Shown one piece after another: positions 9,625 through 19,567 of a DNA stretch of 59,867 nt. Within the stretch, counting starts at the first letter, position 1. Every line of letters starts with the position of its first letter. The position numbers and the translations under genes were made by a program. Below the pieces are notes generated by a model. It was not told the origin of the DNA, ran no database searches, and saw only the letters and a program-made list of their open reading frames with translations. The DNA is taken from NCBI GenBank assembly GCA_015058405.1, contig SVCL01000122.1, positions 1 to 59,867 of the forward strand, in the 5' to 3' direction. Source of the DNA: Clostridium sp. GTDB lineage: Bacteria > Bacillota > Clostridia > Clostridiales > Clostridiaceae.

Positions 9625-9673
9625 TTAAGGAATAAAAATTAGAAATTAATAATCTCTAATTTTTATTCCTTAA
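9625..9673. other. AT-rich stem-loop inside the arg operon (argC-argJ gap)
   Basis: A perfect 19-bp inverted repeat (9625-9643 and 9655-9673) with an 11-base loop occupies most of the 90-base gap between argC and argJ. On the minus strand the 3' arm is not followed by a clear U-tract. It may be a leaky terminator or an mRNA processing/stability element that sets the ratio of argGHC to argJBDF. Confidence 0.6.
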
Positions 9674-9680
9674 CCTATTT

Positions 9681-10715
9681 TTAAAAGGCTGGTGAAATTA
9701 AGTTTAATCCTTCAGTTTCATCAAACCCTAATATTAAGTTCATATTTTGAATTGCTTGACCTGCAGCACCTTTAACCATATTATCAATAGCACTAACTAC
9801 AATGATTTGATCTTTCCTATGATTTAGGTGTAGTGAAATATCACAGAAATTAGAGAATCTTACGTTCTTAGTACAAGCGATTTCTCCTAGAGGTAGTACA
9901 TTAACAAATGGTTCATTGCTATACATTTCAGTATATAAAGCATGAAGTTTTTCTAAAGTAACTTCCTTCGTAGGCGTGCAGTATATAGTAGAAATTATTC
10001 CTCTATTAATTGGAAGTAGGTGAGGAGTAAAAGTAACAGTAACTTTATCCTGTGCCATTATTCCAAGTATTTCTTCTATTTCTGGTGTATGTCTATGTGC
10101 CCCAATTTTATAAGGTGCAAAGTTTTCGTTTAGTTCAGCAAAGTGACTGTTTAGTGTTAAACCTCTACCAGCACCTGTAGCACCAGATTTAGAATCACAA
10201 ATAATATTTTTTGTTTCAATTAATGAATTTTTCAATAAAGGCATAAGCCCAAGTTCAATTGAAGTAGTGTAGCAGCCAGGATTAGCAACAAGTTTAGTAG
10301 ATTTGATTTTCTCTCTATTAAGCTCAGGCAATCCGTATACACTAAGTTTATGAAGTTCTGGCTGAGAAAAGTTTTTTCCATACCATTTTTTATAATCTTC
10401 TTCATTAGAAAGTCTAAAATCTGCCCCCATATCTATACAAATCTTACCTGACTCTACACATTTGGCTGCTATATCTTCGCTTAAACCATGTGGTAGAGCA
10501 GTAAAGATTACTTCAGACTTCTCTAATACATCATCCATTGTTTCACATTTTAAATTTGTCTTATTAATAAAATTTTTATATACAGAGCTTATTTCTTGCC
10601 CTTCGAATGATACAGAACTTAATGCTGTTACTTTTACATTTTTATGGTTTGAAAGTAATCTAAGCAGTTCTGCACCAACATAGCCAGTAGCTCCAATAAT
10701 ACCGACTTTAATCAT
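9681..10715 (-). CDS. argC: N-acetyl-gamma-glutamyl-phosphate reductase
   Basis: The 344-residue NADPH-dependent reductase converts acetylglutamyl phosphate to the semialdehyde. The N-terminal Rossmann motif GATGYVGAELLRLL, the active-site Cys in NPGCYTTSIELGL and the His region KIGAHRHTPEIEEIL are all present. Length is normal for the family. It is the third gene of the operon, 17 bases after argH. Confidence 0.94.
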   Translation of the reverse strand: MIKVGIIGATGYVGAELLRLLSNHKNVKVTALSSVSFEGQEISSVYKNFINKTNLKCETMDDVLEKSEVIFTALPHGLSEDIAAKCVESGKICIDMGADFRLSNEEDYKKWYGKNFSQPELHKLSVYGLPELNREKIKSTKLVANPGCYTTSIELGLMPLLKNSLIETKNIICDSKSGATGAGRGLTLNSHFAELNENFAPYKIGAHRHTPEIEEILGIMAQDKVTVTFTPHLLPINRGIISTIYCTPTKEVTLEKLHALYTEMYSNEPFVNVLPLGEIACTKNVRFSNFCDISLHLNHRKDQIIVVSAIDNMVKGAAGQAIQNMNLILGFDETEGLNLISPAF

Positions 10716-10732
10716 ATATTTAAAGGCCCCCT

Positions 10733-12109
10733 TTAATTTTCACTTATAAACTTTTCTAAGGCATTTAATTGTATTTTTACTGAGTTTGAAGAAGGTCCCC
10801 CAAATACTTTTCTTTCTTCAACACAAGTGTATAAATCAATAGCCTTATATACGTCTTCCTCAAATATAGGAGAGAATTCTTTAAGTTTATCAAGTGAAAG
10901 ATCTTCTATTGCTTTATTTTCTTGAATGCAGTATAGAACTATTTCCCCAACTATTCCATGTGCATTTCTAAAGGCTTCACCTTTTTTTACTAAATAATCT
11001 GCTAAATCAGTTGCATTAGTAAATCCACCAGCTGCACCTTTTTTCATATTATCTTTATTAACTTTCATAGTATTTATCATACCAGTAAAAGTTTTTATAG
11101 CTAAATTAACAGTATCAATTGCATCGAAAAGACATTCCTTATCTTCTTGCATATCTTTGTTATATGCTAGAGGAATACCTTTCATTACAGTAAGAAGAGT
11201 CATTAAATCCCCATAGACTCTACCAGTTTTACCTCTAATAAGTTCTGCTACATCTGGATTCTTTTTTTGTGGCATTATAGAACTTCCTGTACTATAACCA
11301 TCATCAAGTTCTACAAATTTAAATTCGTTAGTACACCATAAGATTATTTCTTCAGAAAATCTAGATAAATGCATCATTATCATAGATAAAGCAGAAAGTG
11401 TTTCAATAGCATAATCTCTATCAGATACTGAATCTAAACTGTTTAAAGTTACCTTTGAAAAACCTAGCTCCTTAGCTACAAATTCTCTATCTATAGGATA
11501 AGTAGAAGTAGCTAATGCCCCAGAGCCTAAAGGCATTTCATCAGTTCTTTTATATGCATCTTTTAGTCTTCCAATATCTCTTTTAAACATTTCGGCATAA
11601 GCCAATAAATGATGTGCTAGAGTTATTGGTTGAGCTTTTTGCATATGAGTATAACCAGGCATAATAGTATTTATATTTTCTGTAGCCTTGTTAAATAGTA
11701 CTTTTTCAAGTTCAAGTATATTATTAATTATTTCGATTTGAACTTTTTTTAAGTGCATTCTTAAATCAAGAGTAACTTGGTCATTTCTACTTCTTCCAGT
11801 GTGAAGCTGCTTTCCAGAGTCGCCTATGTAGTAGGTAAGGGTACCCTCAGTAAAACTGTGGATATCCTCGGAAGTATTATCTACTTCTATAACTCCATTT
11901 TCCATGCGAGTTAATATTTCTTTTAATCCTTCTTGTATTCTATTACTAGATTCTTGTGGTATAATGCCTTGCTTCCCCAACATTTTTGCATGAGCTAAAC
12001 TACCTTCTATATCTTCCTTAAACATTCTAGAATCTACTCTTATTGAAGAATTAAAATCATTTACTAAATCATCTGTACCTTTTTTAAATCGCCCGCCCCA
12101 AAGCTTCAT
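10733..12109 (-). CDS. argH: argininosuccinate lyase
   Basis: The 458-residue member of the fumarase/aspartase superfamily splits argininosuccinate into arginine and fumarate, the last step of the pathway. The superfamily signature [15 protein letters not shown] contains the catalytic Ser loop, and [11 protein letters not shown] and [10 protein letters not shown] are further conserved blocks. It starts one base after the argG stop, so the two are translationally coupled; its RBS (GAGGAT) lies inside the 3' end of argG. Confidence 0.95.
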   Translation of the reverse strand: MKLWGGRFKKGTDDLVNDFNSSIRVDSRMFKEDIEGSLAHAKMLGKQGIIPQESSNRIQEGLKEILTRMENGVIEVDNTSEDIHSFTEGTLTYYIGDSGKQLHTGRSRNDQVTLDLRMHLKKVQIEIINNILELEKVLFNKATENINTIMPGYTHMQKAQPITLAHHLLAYAEMFKRDIGRLKDAYKRTDEMPLGSGALATSTYPIDREFVAKELGFSKVTLNSLDSVSDRDYAIETLSALSMIMMHLSRFSEEIILWCTNEFKFVELDDGYSTGSSIMPQKKNPDVAELIRGKTGRVYGDLMTLLTVMKGIPLAYNKDMQEDKECLFDAIDTVNLAIKTFTGMINTMKVNKDNMKKGAAGGFTNATDLADYLVKKGEAFRNAHGIVGEIVLYCIQENKAIEDLSLDKLKEFSPIFEEDVYKAIDLYTCVEERKVFGGPSSNSVKIQLNALEKFISEN

Positions 12110-12110
12110 A

Positions 12111-13334
12111 TTATTTATCCTCGCTCTTTATAGCTGCATCCATTTTTGCTTTAACTACTGTTGGTAAACCAAATAGATTTATAAATCCAGCAGAATCTTT
12201 TTGATCATATACTGCATCTTCACCGAAAGTAGCGTATTCTTCATTGTATAAAGAATATGGAGAAGTCATACCTGCATTTACTATATTTCCTTTATATAGT
12301 TTTAGTTTTATTTCACCAGTTACATTTTCTTGAGTTTTACTTACAAAGCTTGAAAGTGCTTCTCTAAGTGGAGTAAACCATAATCCGTTATATACTAAAT
12401 CAGCAAATTTTAAAGCTACTTGTTCTTTATAATGAGCTGTTTCTTTATCTAGACATAACTCTTCTAAATCTTTATGAGCTTTATAAAGAATAGTTCCACC
12501 AGGAGTTTCGTAAACACCTCTAGATTTCATACCAACAAGTCTGTTTTCTACCATATCAGTAATTCCTATAGCATTTTCTCCACCTAATTTATTTAATTCT
12601 TTTAATAATTCAACAGAAGACATCTTTTTACCATTAAGGGCAACAGCATTACCTTTTTCAAAAGTAAGAGTAATATAAGTTGCTTTATCTGGAGCATTTT
12701 CAAGAGTCTTAGAAAGTTCTAGGATTTTTTCGTAATTAGGTTCATTATTTGGATCTTCAAGGTCTAGACCTTCATGGCTTAAATGCCAAATATTCATGTC
12801 TTTACTATAATTTGTTTCGTAATTGATTTTTATAGGAACTTTCTTTTCTAATGCATAAGCGATTTCTTCTTCACGAGATTTAATGTCCCAAATTCTCCAA
12901 GGTGCAATAATTGGCATGTCTGGTGCAAAAGTTTTTATAGCAAGTTCAAATCTAACTTGGTCATTACCTTTTCCTGTACATCCATGACAGATAGCATCAG
13001 CACCTTCAGCTTTAGCTATTTCAACAATTCTTTTACCTATAAGAGGTCTTGCAAAAGAAGTACCTAATAAATATTTTCCTTCATATATTGCACCAGCTTG
13101 AATAGTTGGGAATATATAATCATTAACAAATTCTTCAGTTAAGTCTTCAATATATACTTTAGAAGCACCAGTTTTAAGAGCTCTTTCTTCTAATCCTTCT
13201 AATTCAGAATCTTGACCAACATTACCTGAAACTGCAATAACCTCACAACCATAATTTTCTTTAAGCCAAGGAATTATTACAGAAGTATCTAACCCACCAG
13301 AATATGCTAAAACAACTTTGTTGTATTTTTTCAT
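12111..13334 (-). CDS. argG: argininosuccinate synthase
   Basis: This 407-residue ATP-dependent ligase joins citrulline and aspartate. The N-terminal PP-loop [15 protein letters not shown] binds [16 protein letters not shown] and [10 protein letters not shown] are family blocks. Length is standard. It is the first gene of the argGHCJBDF operon and follows a promoter with an ArgR-like operator. Confidence 0.95.
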   Translation of the reverse strand: MKKYNKVVLAYSGGLDTSVIIPWLKENYGCEVIAVSGNVGQDSELEGLEERALKTGASKVYIEDLTEEFVNDYIFPTIQAGAIYEGKYLLGTSFARPLIGKRIVEIAKAEGADAICHGCTGKGNDQVRFELAIKTFAPDMPIIAPWRIWDIKSREEEIAYALEKKVPIKINYETNYSKDMNIWHLSHEGLDLEDPNNEPNYEKILELSKTLENAPDKATYITLTFEKGNAVALNGKKMSSVELLKELNKLGGENAIGITDMVENRLVGMKSRGVYETPGGTILYKAHKDLEELCLDKETAHYKEQVALKFADLVYNGLWFTPLREALSSFVSKTQENVTGEIKLKLYKGNIVNAGMTSPYSLYNEEYATFGEDAVYDQKDSAGFINLFGLPTVVKAKMDAAIKSEDK

Positions 13335-13387
13335 TTTTATAGCCCCCTTAAATTAAAATAAATACTAATTTCTTCTAACTGTTTATA

Positions 13388-13430
13388 ATTATACAACTAA
13401 AAATGTATTTATGCAATAATTATTCATAAA
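13388..13430 (-). promoter_or_regulatory. arg operon promoter with overlapping ArgR-like operator
   Basis: On the minus strand there is a perfect TATAAT (plus-strand 13388-13393), a 17-base spacer and TTGCAT as -35 (13411-13416). The -35 is embedded in ATGAATAATTATTGCATA (minus strand), which resembles the ARG box recognised by ArgR/AhrC (core TGAAT-N4-ATTCA in E. coli, with TKCA in Bacillus). A second partial match, CATGAATAAAAA, lies at 13457-13468 on the plus strand. An arginine-loaded ArgR bound here would block RNA polymerase. ArgR itself is not encoded in the window. Confidence 0.62.
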
Positions 13431-13508
13431 AAATGTATAAAAATTTATTTTTATGCATGAATAAAAAAAGAATATACAGGAAAAAATAATTTGCAGGAGG
13501 TGAAGGAG

Positions 13509-13826
13509 ATGACACAATTAAGTTGTACAGCAGATACTTGCGCTAATTATAAAGATGGATATTGTTGTTTGAATTTTATTAAGGTAGGGGGAGTTAATGC
13601 AATGAATTCTTCTGCTACTTGTTGTGGAAGTTTTGTAGAAAGGGACTCATCTTTTACTAATGAGACAAGACTTCCATGTCCATATTCAGATATTAAATGC
13701 GAAGCAGAGAATTGTGTTTATAACTTAAACAATCATTGTGAGGCAGATTACATAGATGTAGCTGGTCATGCAGCTTCAGGAGTTGATGAAACTTTATGCT
13801 CCACTTTTAGAACAAGTGATATGTAA
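13509..13826 (+). CDS. DUF1540 cysteine-rich protein
   Basis: Two repeats of a Cys-rich module (about residues 5-50 and 57-100) each carry a C-x4-C-x5-6-G/N-x-C spacing, as in DUF1540 proteins of clostridia and bacilli. They probably bind a metal, but no function is established. ATG 13509 is chosen because AGGAGG lies 8 bases upstream; an in-frame TTG at 13491 overlaps the RBS region and is unlikely. The product is 105 residues. It is divergent from argG and followed by a terminator shared with the convergent flavoprotein gene. Confidence 0.8.
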   Translation: MTQLSCTADTCANYKDGYCCLNFIKVGGVNAMNSSATCCGSFVERDSSFTNETRLPCPYSDIKCEAENCVYNLNNHCEADYIDVAGHAASGVDETLCSTFRTSDM

Positions 13827-13847
13827 AAGTATATTAAAATAAAAACT

Positions 13848-13892
13848 GGTGTTGTCGCATAAATATTAATTTGGGATTATGCGATAGCACCA
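13848..13892. terminator. bidirectional terminator
   Basis: A 15-bp stem with two G-U wobbles (13848-13862 and 13877-13891) lies between convergent genes, with A-rich DNA on the left and TCTTATATTTT on the right. Confidence 0.8.
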
Positions 13893-13909
13893 ATCTTATA
13901 TTTTAGTTA

Positions 13910-14860
13910 CTATTTTATTTCAATTTTAGGAAAGTGTAGGTTTTGGTATTTAGTGAATTTTTCTTTTACTATTTTTAAATTTTCATCTGTATAAAATCCA
14001 CCTTGAGTTACTCCAATTTCAATAGCATGTTCGTGTCTTCCGTTTATATCAGTACGATCACGACATAATCCGTTTTCTTGAATTACAAATTTCCATTTAC
14101 CATCTTCAGTCTTTTCAAGATTTCCGCCAGCCCCACATACTTGACATTCTACAGGAAAATGAAGTCCATCCCATTGAGGTTCTCCTAAGATTAATGCGTT
14201 AGAATGACAGTTAGGACACCATCCCATATTTTCATCTCCAAGCCATTTTCTATCACTAACTGGAGTATTAAGTGATGTCATAATATTTTCACCTAATTTA
14301 TGAGCTCTTTCAATCATATCATCATGTAGTAAACATTGTTTTGGAGCTGGAACTCTAGTTGCAAGCTGCATATCTATAACTTTAAAGTCATTAGTAAAAC
14401 AAGTTGCTTGCATAGATTCAAGGGCCATTGACTGCCATGAACGAGTAGAACCTCCTACAGCAATAAGTCCTGCAACTCTATCTTTATGTTCTACAGCACC
14501 AATAGCTTCTAAGAAAGAAGATTCGTAACTTAAATTTCTATGCATAAACTTTGAGAAAGTTGCAGTAGGCATTAAATCATAAGTAGGAGCTGATAGAATA
14601 ATAGCATCTACATTTAACATAACATCCATGATTGCTTTTTTATCATCTTTTCCATCTAATGAGCATCCTATGTATTTTCCTTGGGTCATAGCATGAGTAC
14701 AAGCTGTACAGCCAGTACATTCTTCTATATGGTAATCTCTTAGGTTTATCATCATTACTTCTGCATCTTGTTCTTGACAAGCTAAAAGAGCTTCTTTTAA
14801 AAGAATTTCTGAGTTAGAATTTTTTCTGCCTGCTGTAATTCCTAGTACTTTAAATTTCAT
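13910..14860 (-). CDS. iron-sulfur flavoprotein / NADPH-dependent FMN reductase with C-terminal zinc ribbon
   Basis: The N-terminal about 200 residues form a flavodoxin-like domain: the FMN phosphate loop GITAGRKNSNSEILL, a compact Cys cluster ECTGCTACTH (about residues 48-57) followed by a further Cys (YIGCSLD), and LSAPTYDLMP. The cluster resembles the 4Fe-4S motif of archaeal/clostridial iron-sulfur flavoproteins. The C-terminal 100 residues add two CxxC pairs (WCPNCHS and ECQVCGAG), typical of a zinc ribbon or rubredoxin-like module. The start at ATG 14860 (316 aa) is preferred over TTG 14869 because GGATGG lies at a better distance. It is probably a cytosolic electron carrier or reductase; the partner is unknown. 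It is divergent from the PucR-type regulator, which may control it. Confidence 0.72.
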   Translation of the reverse strand: MKFKVLGITAGRKNSNSEILLKEALLACQEQDAEVMMINLRDYHIEECTGCTACTHAMTQGKYIGCSLDGKDDKKAIMDVMLNVDAIILSAPTYDLMPTATFSKFMHRNLSYESSFLEAIGAVEHKDRVAGLIAVGGSTRSWQSMALESMQATCFTNDFKVIDMQLATRVPAPKQCLLHDDMIERAHKLGENIMTSLNTPVSDRKWLGDENMGWCPNCHSNALILGEPQWDGLHFPVECQVCGAGGNLEKTEDGKWKFVIQENGLCRDRTDINGRHEHAIEIGVTQGGFYTDENLKIVKEKFTKYQNLHFPKIEIK

Positions 14861-15011
14861 TAATATCAACCATCCTTCGTGTTAAAAAATATATATTCTT
14901 TGGTATAATATTAACATTATTGGCGTAATCAACCATTGGACAAAAGTTTTAAAATATGTGGGATAAATCACAAAAGAATTAGACTTTTGTTTATATACGG
15001 GAGGAAAATTT

Positions 15012-16334
15012 ATGGATGATTTTAATGTGATCTTTGAATATATAGAAAGAAAAAATTATAATGCCTTAAAAAATATTATAGATAAGCTAAATATAGAAAG
15101 TAAGAAAGAAAGTATATATTCAAGTTTAATTAAATCAAATACGATAGATGATATATTAAATGTAGGAGAAGATAATTTAGAAAATCAAATATTTTTATTA
15201 GATACAAGTTTTAAAATTTTAGGACGTTCTAAGAAAGCTTATACAAATAATGAATTTATAGAAAAGTGTAATGGGGAAGAGTACTTATTAATGGATACAA
15301 TTAAACTAATGAAGAAAGAAAAGTGCATAGATACTATATATAAAGCAAAGGGTGCTTTTTTCTATAATACAAGTAAAGGCTCAGGAGAAAATTATATTTT
15401 TTGTCCTGTAAGAAATAATGATATAACAGTAGCATATATTTCTGTGGTAGAGGAAAGGAAGTTTAATAAAAGTGATTTGGATTTAGTGAATACTTTATCT
15501 GGAGTGATTTCAATAGAATTTGAAAGGAAAAATTTATTTTTAAATACTTCAGGGTTACAAGAAGAATATTATTTAAAAGATCTTCTTACTAAAAAGGTGG
15601 ATAATATAGATTATGTACAAGAAAAACTTAAAGAAGTCAATTTTAAAATGAAAAAAAACTATATAATAATTTCAATTCCATATAAGCAAAAGTTTAATGA
15701 TTTTAGGCATAACTTTGCAATAAAAGAATTAATAAAATCAGCAAAAGTTATATTAAAAAATTCTATAAGTACATATTTTGAAGCGTTTTTAATTATTTGT
15801 TTGAGTTTAGACAGTGAAGATGGGGTATCTGAAGAAATAAAAAATCAATTTAAAGAGTTTTTAGAGTTTAATAAATTAACATGCGGTGTAAGCTTTGTAT
15901 TTAAAAATCTACTAGAAATACAAGAATATTTTAAGCAATCCAAATATGCAGTAAAACTTTCCAACAATAAAAGTCATAGGATTAATTATTTTGAAGATTA
16001 TATAGAAGAATATTTATTTTTAGTAATAAGTGATTTTGAAAATAGAGTTGAGAAAATTAATATTAAGAACATAATTCATCCCAAAGTAATAAAATTGAAA
16101 AACTATGATTATAGTAATAAAACCGAGTTATTAAAAACATTAGAAATTTATTTGAAAAATAATAGACGTTCTATTAATGCTGCTAAAGAACTAAATATTC
16201 ATAAAAGTACATTTTTTTATAGATATCATAAAATAGAGGAGATATTAGGTGAATCATTTGAAAATTCTGGTGAATTATTTAAAATGGAATTATCAATGAA
16301 ACTTTTAAGTTACATAAATAAGGAGAATACTTAG
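15012..16334 (+). CDS. PucR/CdaR-type transcriptional regulator
   Basis: The 440-residue protein has a GAF-like central sensor region (about residues 60-190) and a C-terminal helix-turn-helix of the PucR family (NNRRSINAAKELNIHKSTFFYRYHKI is split here as NNRRSINAAKELNIHKS and TFFYRYHKI). Members regulate purine, sugar-acid or amino-acid genes in response to small molecules; its ligand is unknown. ATG 15012 follows a clear RBS (GGGAGGA). The 150-base divergent spacer has a repeated motif, ACAAAAGT at 14940-14947 and its inverse at 14983-14990, which could be an operator. Confidence 0.75.
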   Translation: MDDFNVIFEYIERKNYNALKNIIDKLNIESKKESIYSSLIKSNTIDDILNVGEDNLENQIFLLDTSFKILGRSKKAYTNNEFIEKCNGEEYLLMDTIKLMKKEKCIDTIYKAKGAFFYNTSKGSGENYIFCPVRNNDITVAYISVVEERKFNKSDLDLVNTLSGVISIEFERKNLFLNTSGLQEEYYLKDLLTKKVDNIDYVQEKLKEVNFKMKKNYIIISIPYKQKFNDFRHNFAIKELIKSAKVILKNSISTYFEAFLIICLSLDSEDGVSEEIKNQFKEFLEFNKLTCGVSFVFKNLLEIQEYFKQSKYAVKLSNNKSHRINYFEDYIEEYLFLVISDFENRVEKINIKNIIHPKVIKLKNYDYSNKTELLKTLEIYLKNNRRSINAAKELNIHKSTFFYRYHKIEEILGESFENSGELFKMELSMKLLSYINKENT

Positions 16335-16370
16335 GGTTTACTGTTTTAAAAAGTATTTTAATATAAGCTA

Positions 16371-16410
16371 TAGAGGTAACATCAAAACTTTGAAAACTTA
16401 GTTACCTCTT
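16371..16410. terminator. bidirectional terminator
   Basis: The repeat AGAGGTAAC (16372-16380) and GTTACCTCT (16401-16409) forms a 9-bp stem followed by TTTATTTTTT, between the PucR-type gene and the convergent DUF4363 gene. Confidence 0.8.
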
Positions 16411-16416
16411 TATTTT

Positions 16417-16797
16417 TTAAAATATATTTTCTATGTGAGTTTGATGGAGATGTTTAATATTTTTTGCAAAGTTTTTTAATGAATTAACAGCAATAAGAGA
16501 TTCCTTTGAATCTTTACAATCTATATAAATAGACAATTCAATTGCTTCATCAGTTAAGTCATCAAAGTCAGAATGATTTATATAAACAGAACTTATTGCT
16601 GTTTTTTCTTCAATTAAGTTAATGATTTCCTGTGTATTAGTTTTAGCTTCACTCCAGTTACCTTCTTTAACTAACTCTTCAATAGCAATACTATTTTCAG
16701 TAATAGTATCGCAAAGTTCAATTAATTTATTGTTGGCAAAATATACAAAACCTAATAATGAAGAAAAGATAACCAGTGTAGTTATAATGCTTTTCAT
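16417..16797 (-). CDS. DUF4363 membrane-anchored protein
   Basis: The 126-residue product has one N-terminal transmembrane helix (about residues 4-20) and a helical, acidic domain facing outside. Size, topology and pairing with a DUF421 gene match DUF4363 proteins of clostridia. It overlaps the DUF421 stop by one base (TAATG), so the two are translationally coupled and their products likely act together at the membrane. The biochemical role is not known. Confidence 0.72.
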   Translation of the reverse strand: MKSIITTLVIFSSLLGFVYFANNKLIELCDTITENSIAIEELVKEGNWSEAKTNTQEIINLIEEKTAISSVYINHSDFDDLTDEAIELSIYIDCKDSKESLIAVNSLKNFAKNIKHLHQTHIENIF

Positions 16798-17570
16798 TAG
16801 TTTTTCTCCTTTTCATATTCATCAAAAAGTTGATATCTAAACTTTCCTTGAGTATCATATAAAGCTATCAATACCTTATCAATAGAATCTATATTATGCT
16901 TCTTAAGCACATTAATAATCCAATCCTTATCTTTATTAATACTAGTTAAAGAATTATTATTAATTTTACCATCTGTAATAAGGATTTTTGGTAAGTAAGG
17001 TGGTTCATCTTTAGTTTTATTTGAGTTTTTATTTTTAGTAGTATTTGAACTAACGGTTACAACATCTGGTGATTCACTATTATTTGCACATGAAGAAATA
17101 GCGTTACCACTTCCTGAATTAGAGTTTGAACTTCTAGGTAGTATTGATAACTGACCGTTATTTTCCAATATAGCATATTGAATTTCTTCTAAATCAAAAT
17201 ATCCTGCTAGGCGAATTTCCTCCATGACTTCATCAATATTTATTTGCTGTTTTTTTATAATACTATAATTAATTTTTCCTTTACAAATTACTATACAAGG
17301 TTCACCGTTAACAAATTTTCTAACAAGTTGACTTTTAAGTTCAAGTTGGGAAAGTATAATTTTTAAAAACAATAATGTTGTTATTGGTATAATTCCAAGA
17401 AGTAATGGAAATCTTGTATCTTGCATAGGTAAAGATGCTAAATCTGAAATCATTATAGTAATAACAAATTCATATGGTTGTAATTCACCTATTTGACGTT
17501 TTCCCATTATTCTCATGACAACAACTACTAGTGCGTATAAAATAGCAGTTCTAATAAAAACAATAAACAT
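16797..17570 (-). CDS. DUF421 (YetF-like) membrane protein
   Basis: Three N-terminal transmembrane helices contain the family's hallmark VMRIMGKRQIGELQPYEFVI (about residues 18-37), followed by a cytoplasmic domain with EPCIVICKGKI and a YetF-like core. Between about residues 155 and 195 there is a Ser/Asn/Thr-rich low-complexity insert. ATG 17570 is preferred over the in-frame GTG 17579, which sits inside the RBS (GAGGTG). The gene lies upstream of its usual partner, the DUF4363 gene. Bacillus relatives have been linked to spore and membrane physiology, but the activity is unknown. Confidence 0.82.
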   Translation of the reverse strand: MFIVFIRTAILYALVVVVMRIMGKRQIGELQPYEFVITIMISDLASLPMQDTRFPLLLGIIPITTLLFLKIILSQLELKSQLVRKFVNGEPCIVICKGKINYSIIKKQQINIDEVMEEIRLAGYFDLEEIQYAILENNGQLSILPRSSNSNSGSGNAISSCANNSESPDVVTVSSNTTKNKNSNKTKDEPPYLPKILITDGKINNNSLTSINKDKDWIINVLKKHNIDSIDKVLIALYDTQGKFRYQLFDEYEKEKN

Positions 17571-17701
17571 AATAAACACCTCTTAAAAATAGTATTTGAT
17601 GTTTTGAGTATAAATATTCTTGGTTAAAATATTTAATAAAAGTAACGCGTTGGTATATAATGTAAATAGAGGGTATATATTTGGGTTTTGGAGGAGATTT
17701 T

Positions 17702-19354
17702 ATGGAAAATATTAAACTAGAACTAGAAGATAAAAAAGTGGTAAATATGAGTCAAGGATGTACATTTAAAGAATTAGTAGATAAATATTATAAAGATGAA
17801 AGTATAGTTTTATGTGAATTGAATGGTGACTACTATGAGTTAGGATCAAAAATTCCTGAGTCAGGAAAGATTAATGTGATTTTTGCTAATAGTGATGTTG
17901 GATGGAGGGTGTATTCTAGAACACTTCAATTTATTTTTATTAAGGTTGCCTTGGACATATTTAAAGATGCAAAAATAACTATGGAACATTCTATATCAAA
18001 AGGAATATTCGGAGAAATACATAAAGATAGTTCATTAACTATAGAAGAAGTGAAGTTAATAAAGGAAAAGATGACAGAGCTTATTAACAAAGATGTGGAA
18101 ATTAAAAAGATATCTGTGGATAAAGAAAAGGCTATAGAAATTTTTGAAAGCTATGGAATGCAGGATAAGGTATTATTGTTAAAGCAAGTTGATTTTAAAA
18201 AAGTAAATTTATATGAGTTAGAAGGAAGATATGATTATTTTTATGGGCAAATGGCATATTCTACAGGAATTATAAAAGCTTTTGATGTTATTAAGTATGC
18301 TCATGGTTTTGTTCTTAGAAATCCACAATCAACAGATATTACTAAACTTCATGAATTTGTGGAGCAAAAAAGGCTTGCAGGAATTTTCTATGAAACAAAG
18401 GAGTGGCTTAGAATTCTTGGAATAGGTGAAGTAGAAAGTTTAAATAATAAGGTGTTAAATGGAAAATTAAAAGATGTAATATTAGTATCAGAAGCATTAC
18501 ATGAGAAAAAGATAGCTCAAATTGCAGATAAGATAGTTTTAAAAAAGGATATAAAAGTAGTATTAATAGCAGGTCCATCATCTTCAGGAAAAACTACTTT
18601 TGCAAATAGACTTGGAATACAATTAAGAGTAAATGGTCTTAAGCCTATTCCAATTTCACTAGATGATTATTTCTTAAATCGAGAAGATACTCCAAGAGAT
18701 GAAGATGGAAACTATGATTTTGAAACTGTTAATGCTATAGATTTAAAGTTATTTAATAAGAACTTAAATGAGTTATTGCAGGGGAAGGAAGTAGAGATAC
18801 CTAGCTACAATTTTAAAACAGGAAAGAGAGAATGGGTTAATCATAAAATAAAGTTACCTGATAATGGAGTACTTATAGTAGAAGGAATTCATGGTTTAAA
18901 TCCTATACTAACTTCAGAAGTTAATGATGAAAATAAATTTAAGATATATATTTCTGCACTTACTCAGTTAAGTTTAGATAATCATAATAGAATAGCAACT
19001 ACTGATGTAAGAAAGATAAGAAGGATAGTAAGGGATTTCTTATCAAGAGGATATGGTGCAGAAGAGACTTTAGCTATGTGGCCATCTATAAAAAGAGGAG
19101 AAAAGAAAAATATATTTGTATATCAAGAGGAAGCAGATGTTATGTTTAATTCAACTCTAGTATATGAACTTAGTGTGTTAAAAAAATATGCTTTAGAAGA
19201 ATTAAATAAGATAGAAAAAGGTAGTCCTGTATATAACGAAGCAGTTAGACTAAAATCTTTCTTAAATTTCTTTAAAGAAATTGAATTTGAAGATGTACCT
19301 GATAATTCTATACTTAGAGAATTTATTGGAGGAAGCTGTTTTTATAAATATTAA
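17702..19354 (+). CDS. TGS-domain nucleoside (uridine) kinase family protein
   Basis: The 550-residue protein combines an N-terminal TGS-like fold (about 1-65), a region resembling the second additional domain of threonyl/alanyl-tRNA synthetases (about 80-200), and a C-terminal phosphoribulokinase/uridine-kinase domain with Walker A AGPSSSGKTTFANRL (about residues 288-302) and LDDYFLNREDTP. Such fusions are annotated as nucleoside kinases in clostridia; uridine or cytidine phosphorylation is the family expectation. ATG 17702 has GGAGGA six bases upstream; an upstream in-frame start at 17681 is not supported by an RBS. Confidence 0.8.
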   Translation: MENIKLELEDKKVVNMSQGCTFKELVDKYYKDESIVLCELNGDYYELGSKIPESGKINVIFANSDVGWRVYSRTLQFIFIKVALDIFKDAKITMEHSISKGIFGEIHKDSSLTIEEVKLIKEKMTELINKDVEIKKISVDKEKAIEIFESYGMQDKVLLLKQVDFKKVNLYELEGRYDYFYGQMAYSTGIIKAFDVIKYAHGFVLRNPQSTDITKLHEFVEQKRLAGIFYETKEWLRILGIGEVESLNNKVLNGKLKDVILVSEALHEKKIAQIADKIVLKKDIKVVLIAGPSSSGKTTFANRLGIQLRVNGLKPIPISLDDYFLNREDTPRDEDGNYDFETVNAIDLKLFNKNLNELLQGKEVEIPSYNFKTGKREWVNHKIKLPDNGVLIVEGIHGLNPILTSEVNDENKFKIYISALTQLSLDNHNRIATTDVRKIRRIVRDFLSRGYGAEETLAMWPSIKRGEKKNIFVYQEEADVMFNSTLVYELSVLKKYALEELNKIEKGSPVYNEAVRLKSFLNFFKEIEFEDVPDNSILREFIGGSCFYKY

Positions 19355-19359
19355 TAAAT

Positions 19360-19418
19360 AAGCAAGAATAAGGTATGATTAATAAAAAGTGTTTCATATT
19401 TTGTTCTTGCTTTTTGTT
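19360..19418 (+). terminator. intrinsic terminator after the nucleoside kinase gene
   Basis: AAGCAAGAA (19360-19368) pairs with TTCTTGCTT (19404-19412), and a T-rich tract follows directly. The loop is long (35 bases), so it is somewhat weaker than the others here. Confidence 0.6.
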
Positions 19419-19567
19419 TTTTATATTAATTTTTATTTAAAAAATTAATATTATAATGCCGTTTTAAATTTTTTTAAAAGAATAATGTCTTATTATCTTG
19501 AATATAATAGTTCTTTTGCTTAAACTAAAGTAAGTAATTTATAGCTTAAGATAAAGGAGAGAGGTTT

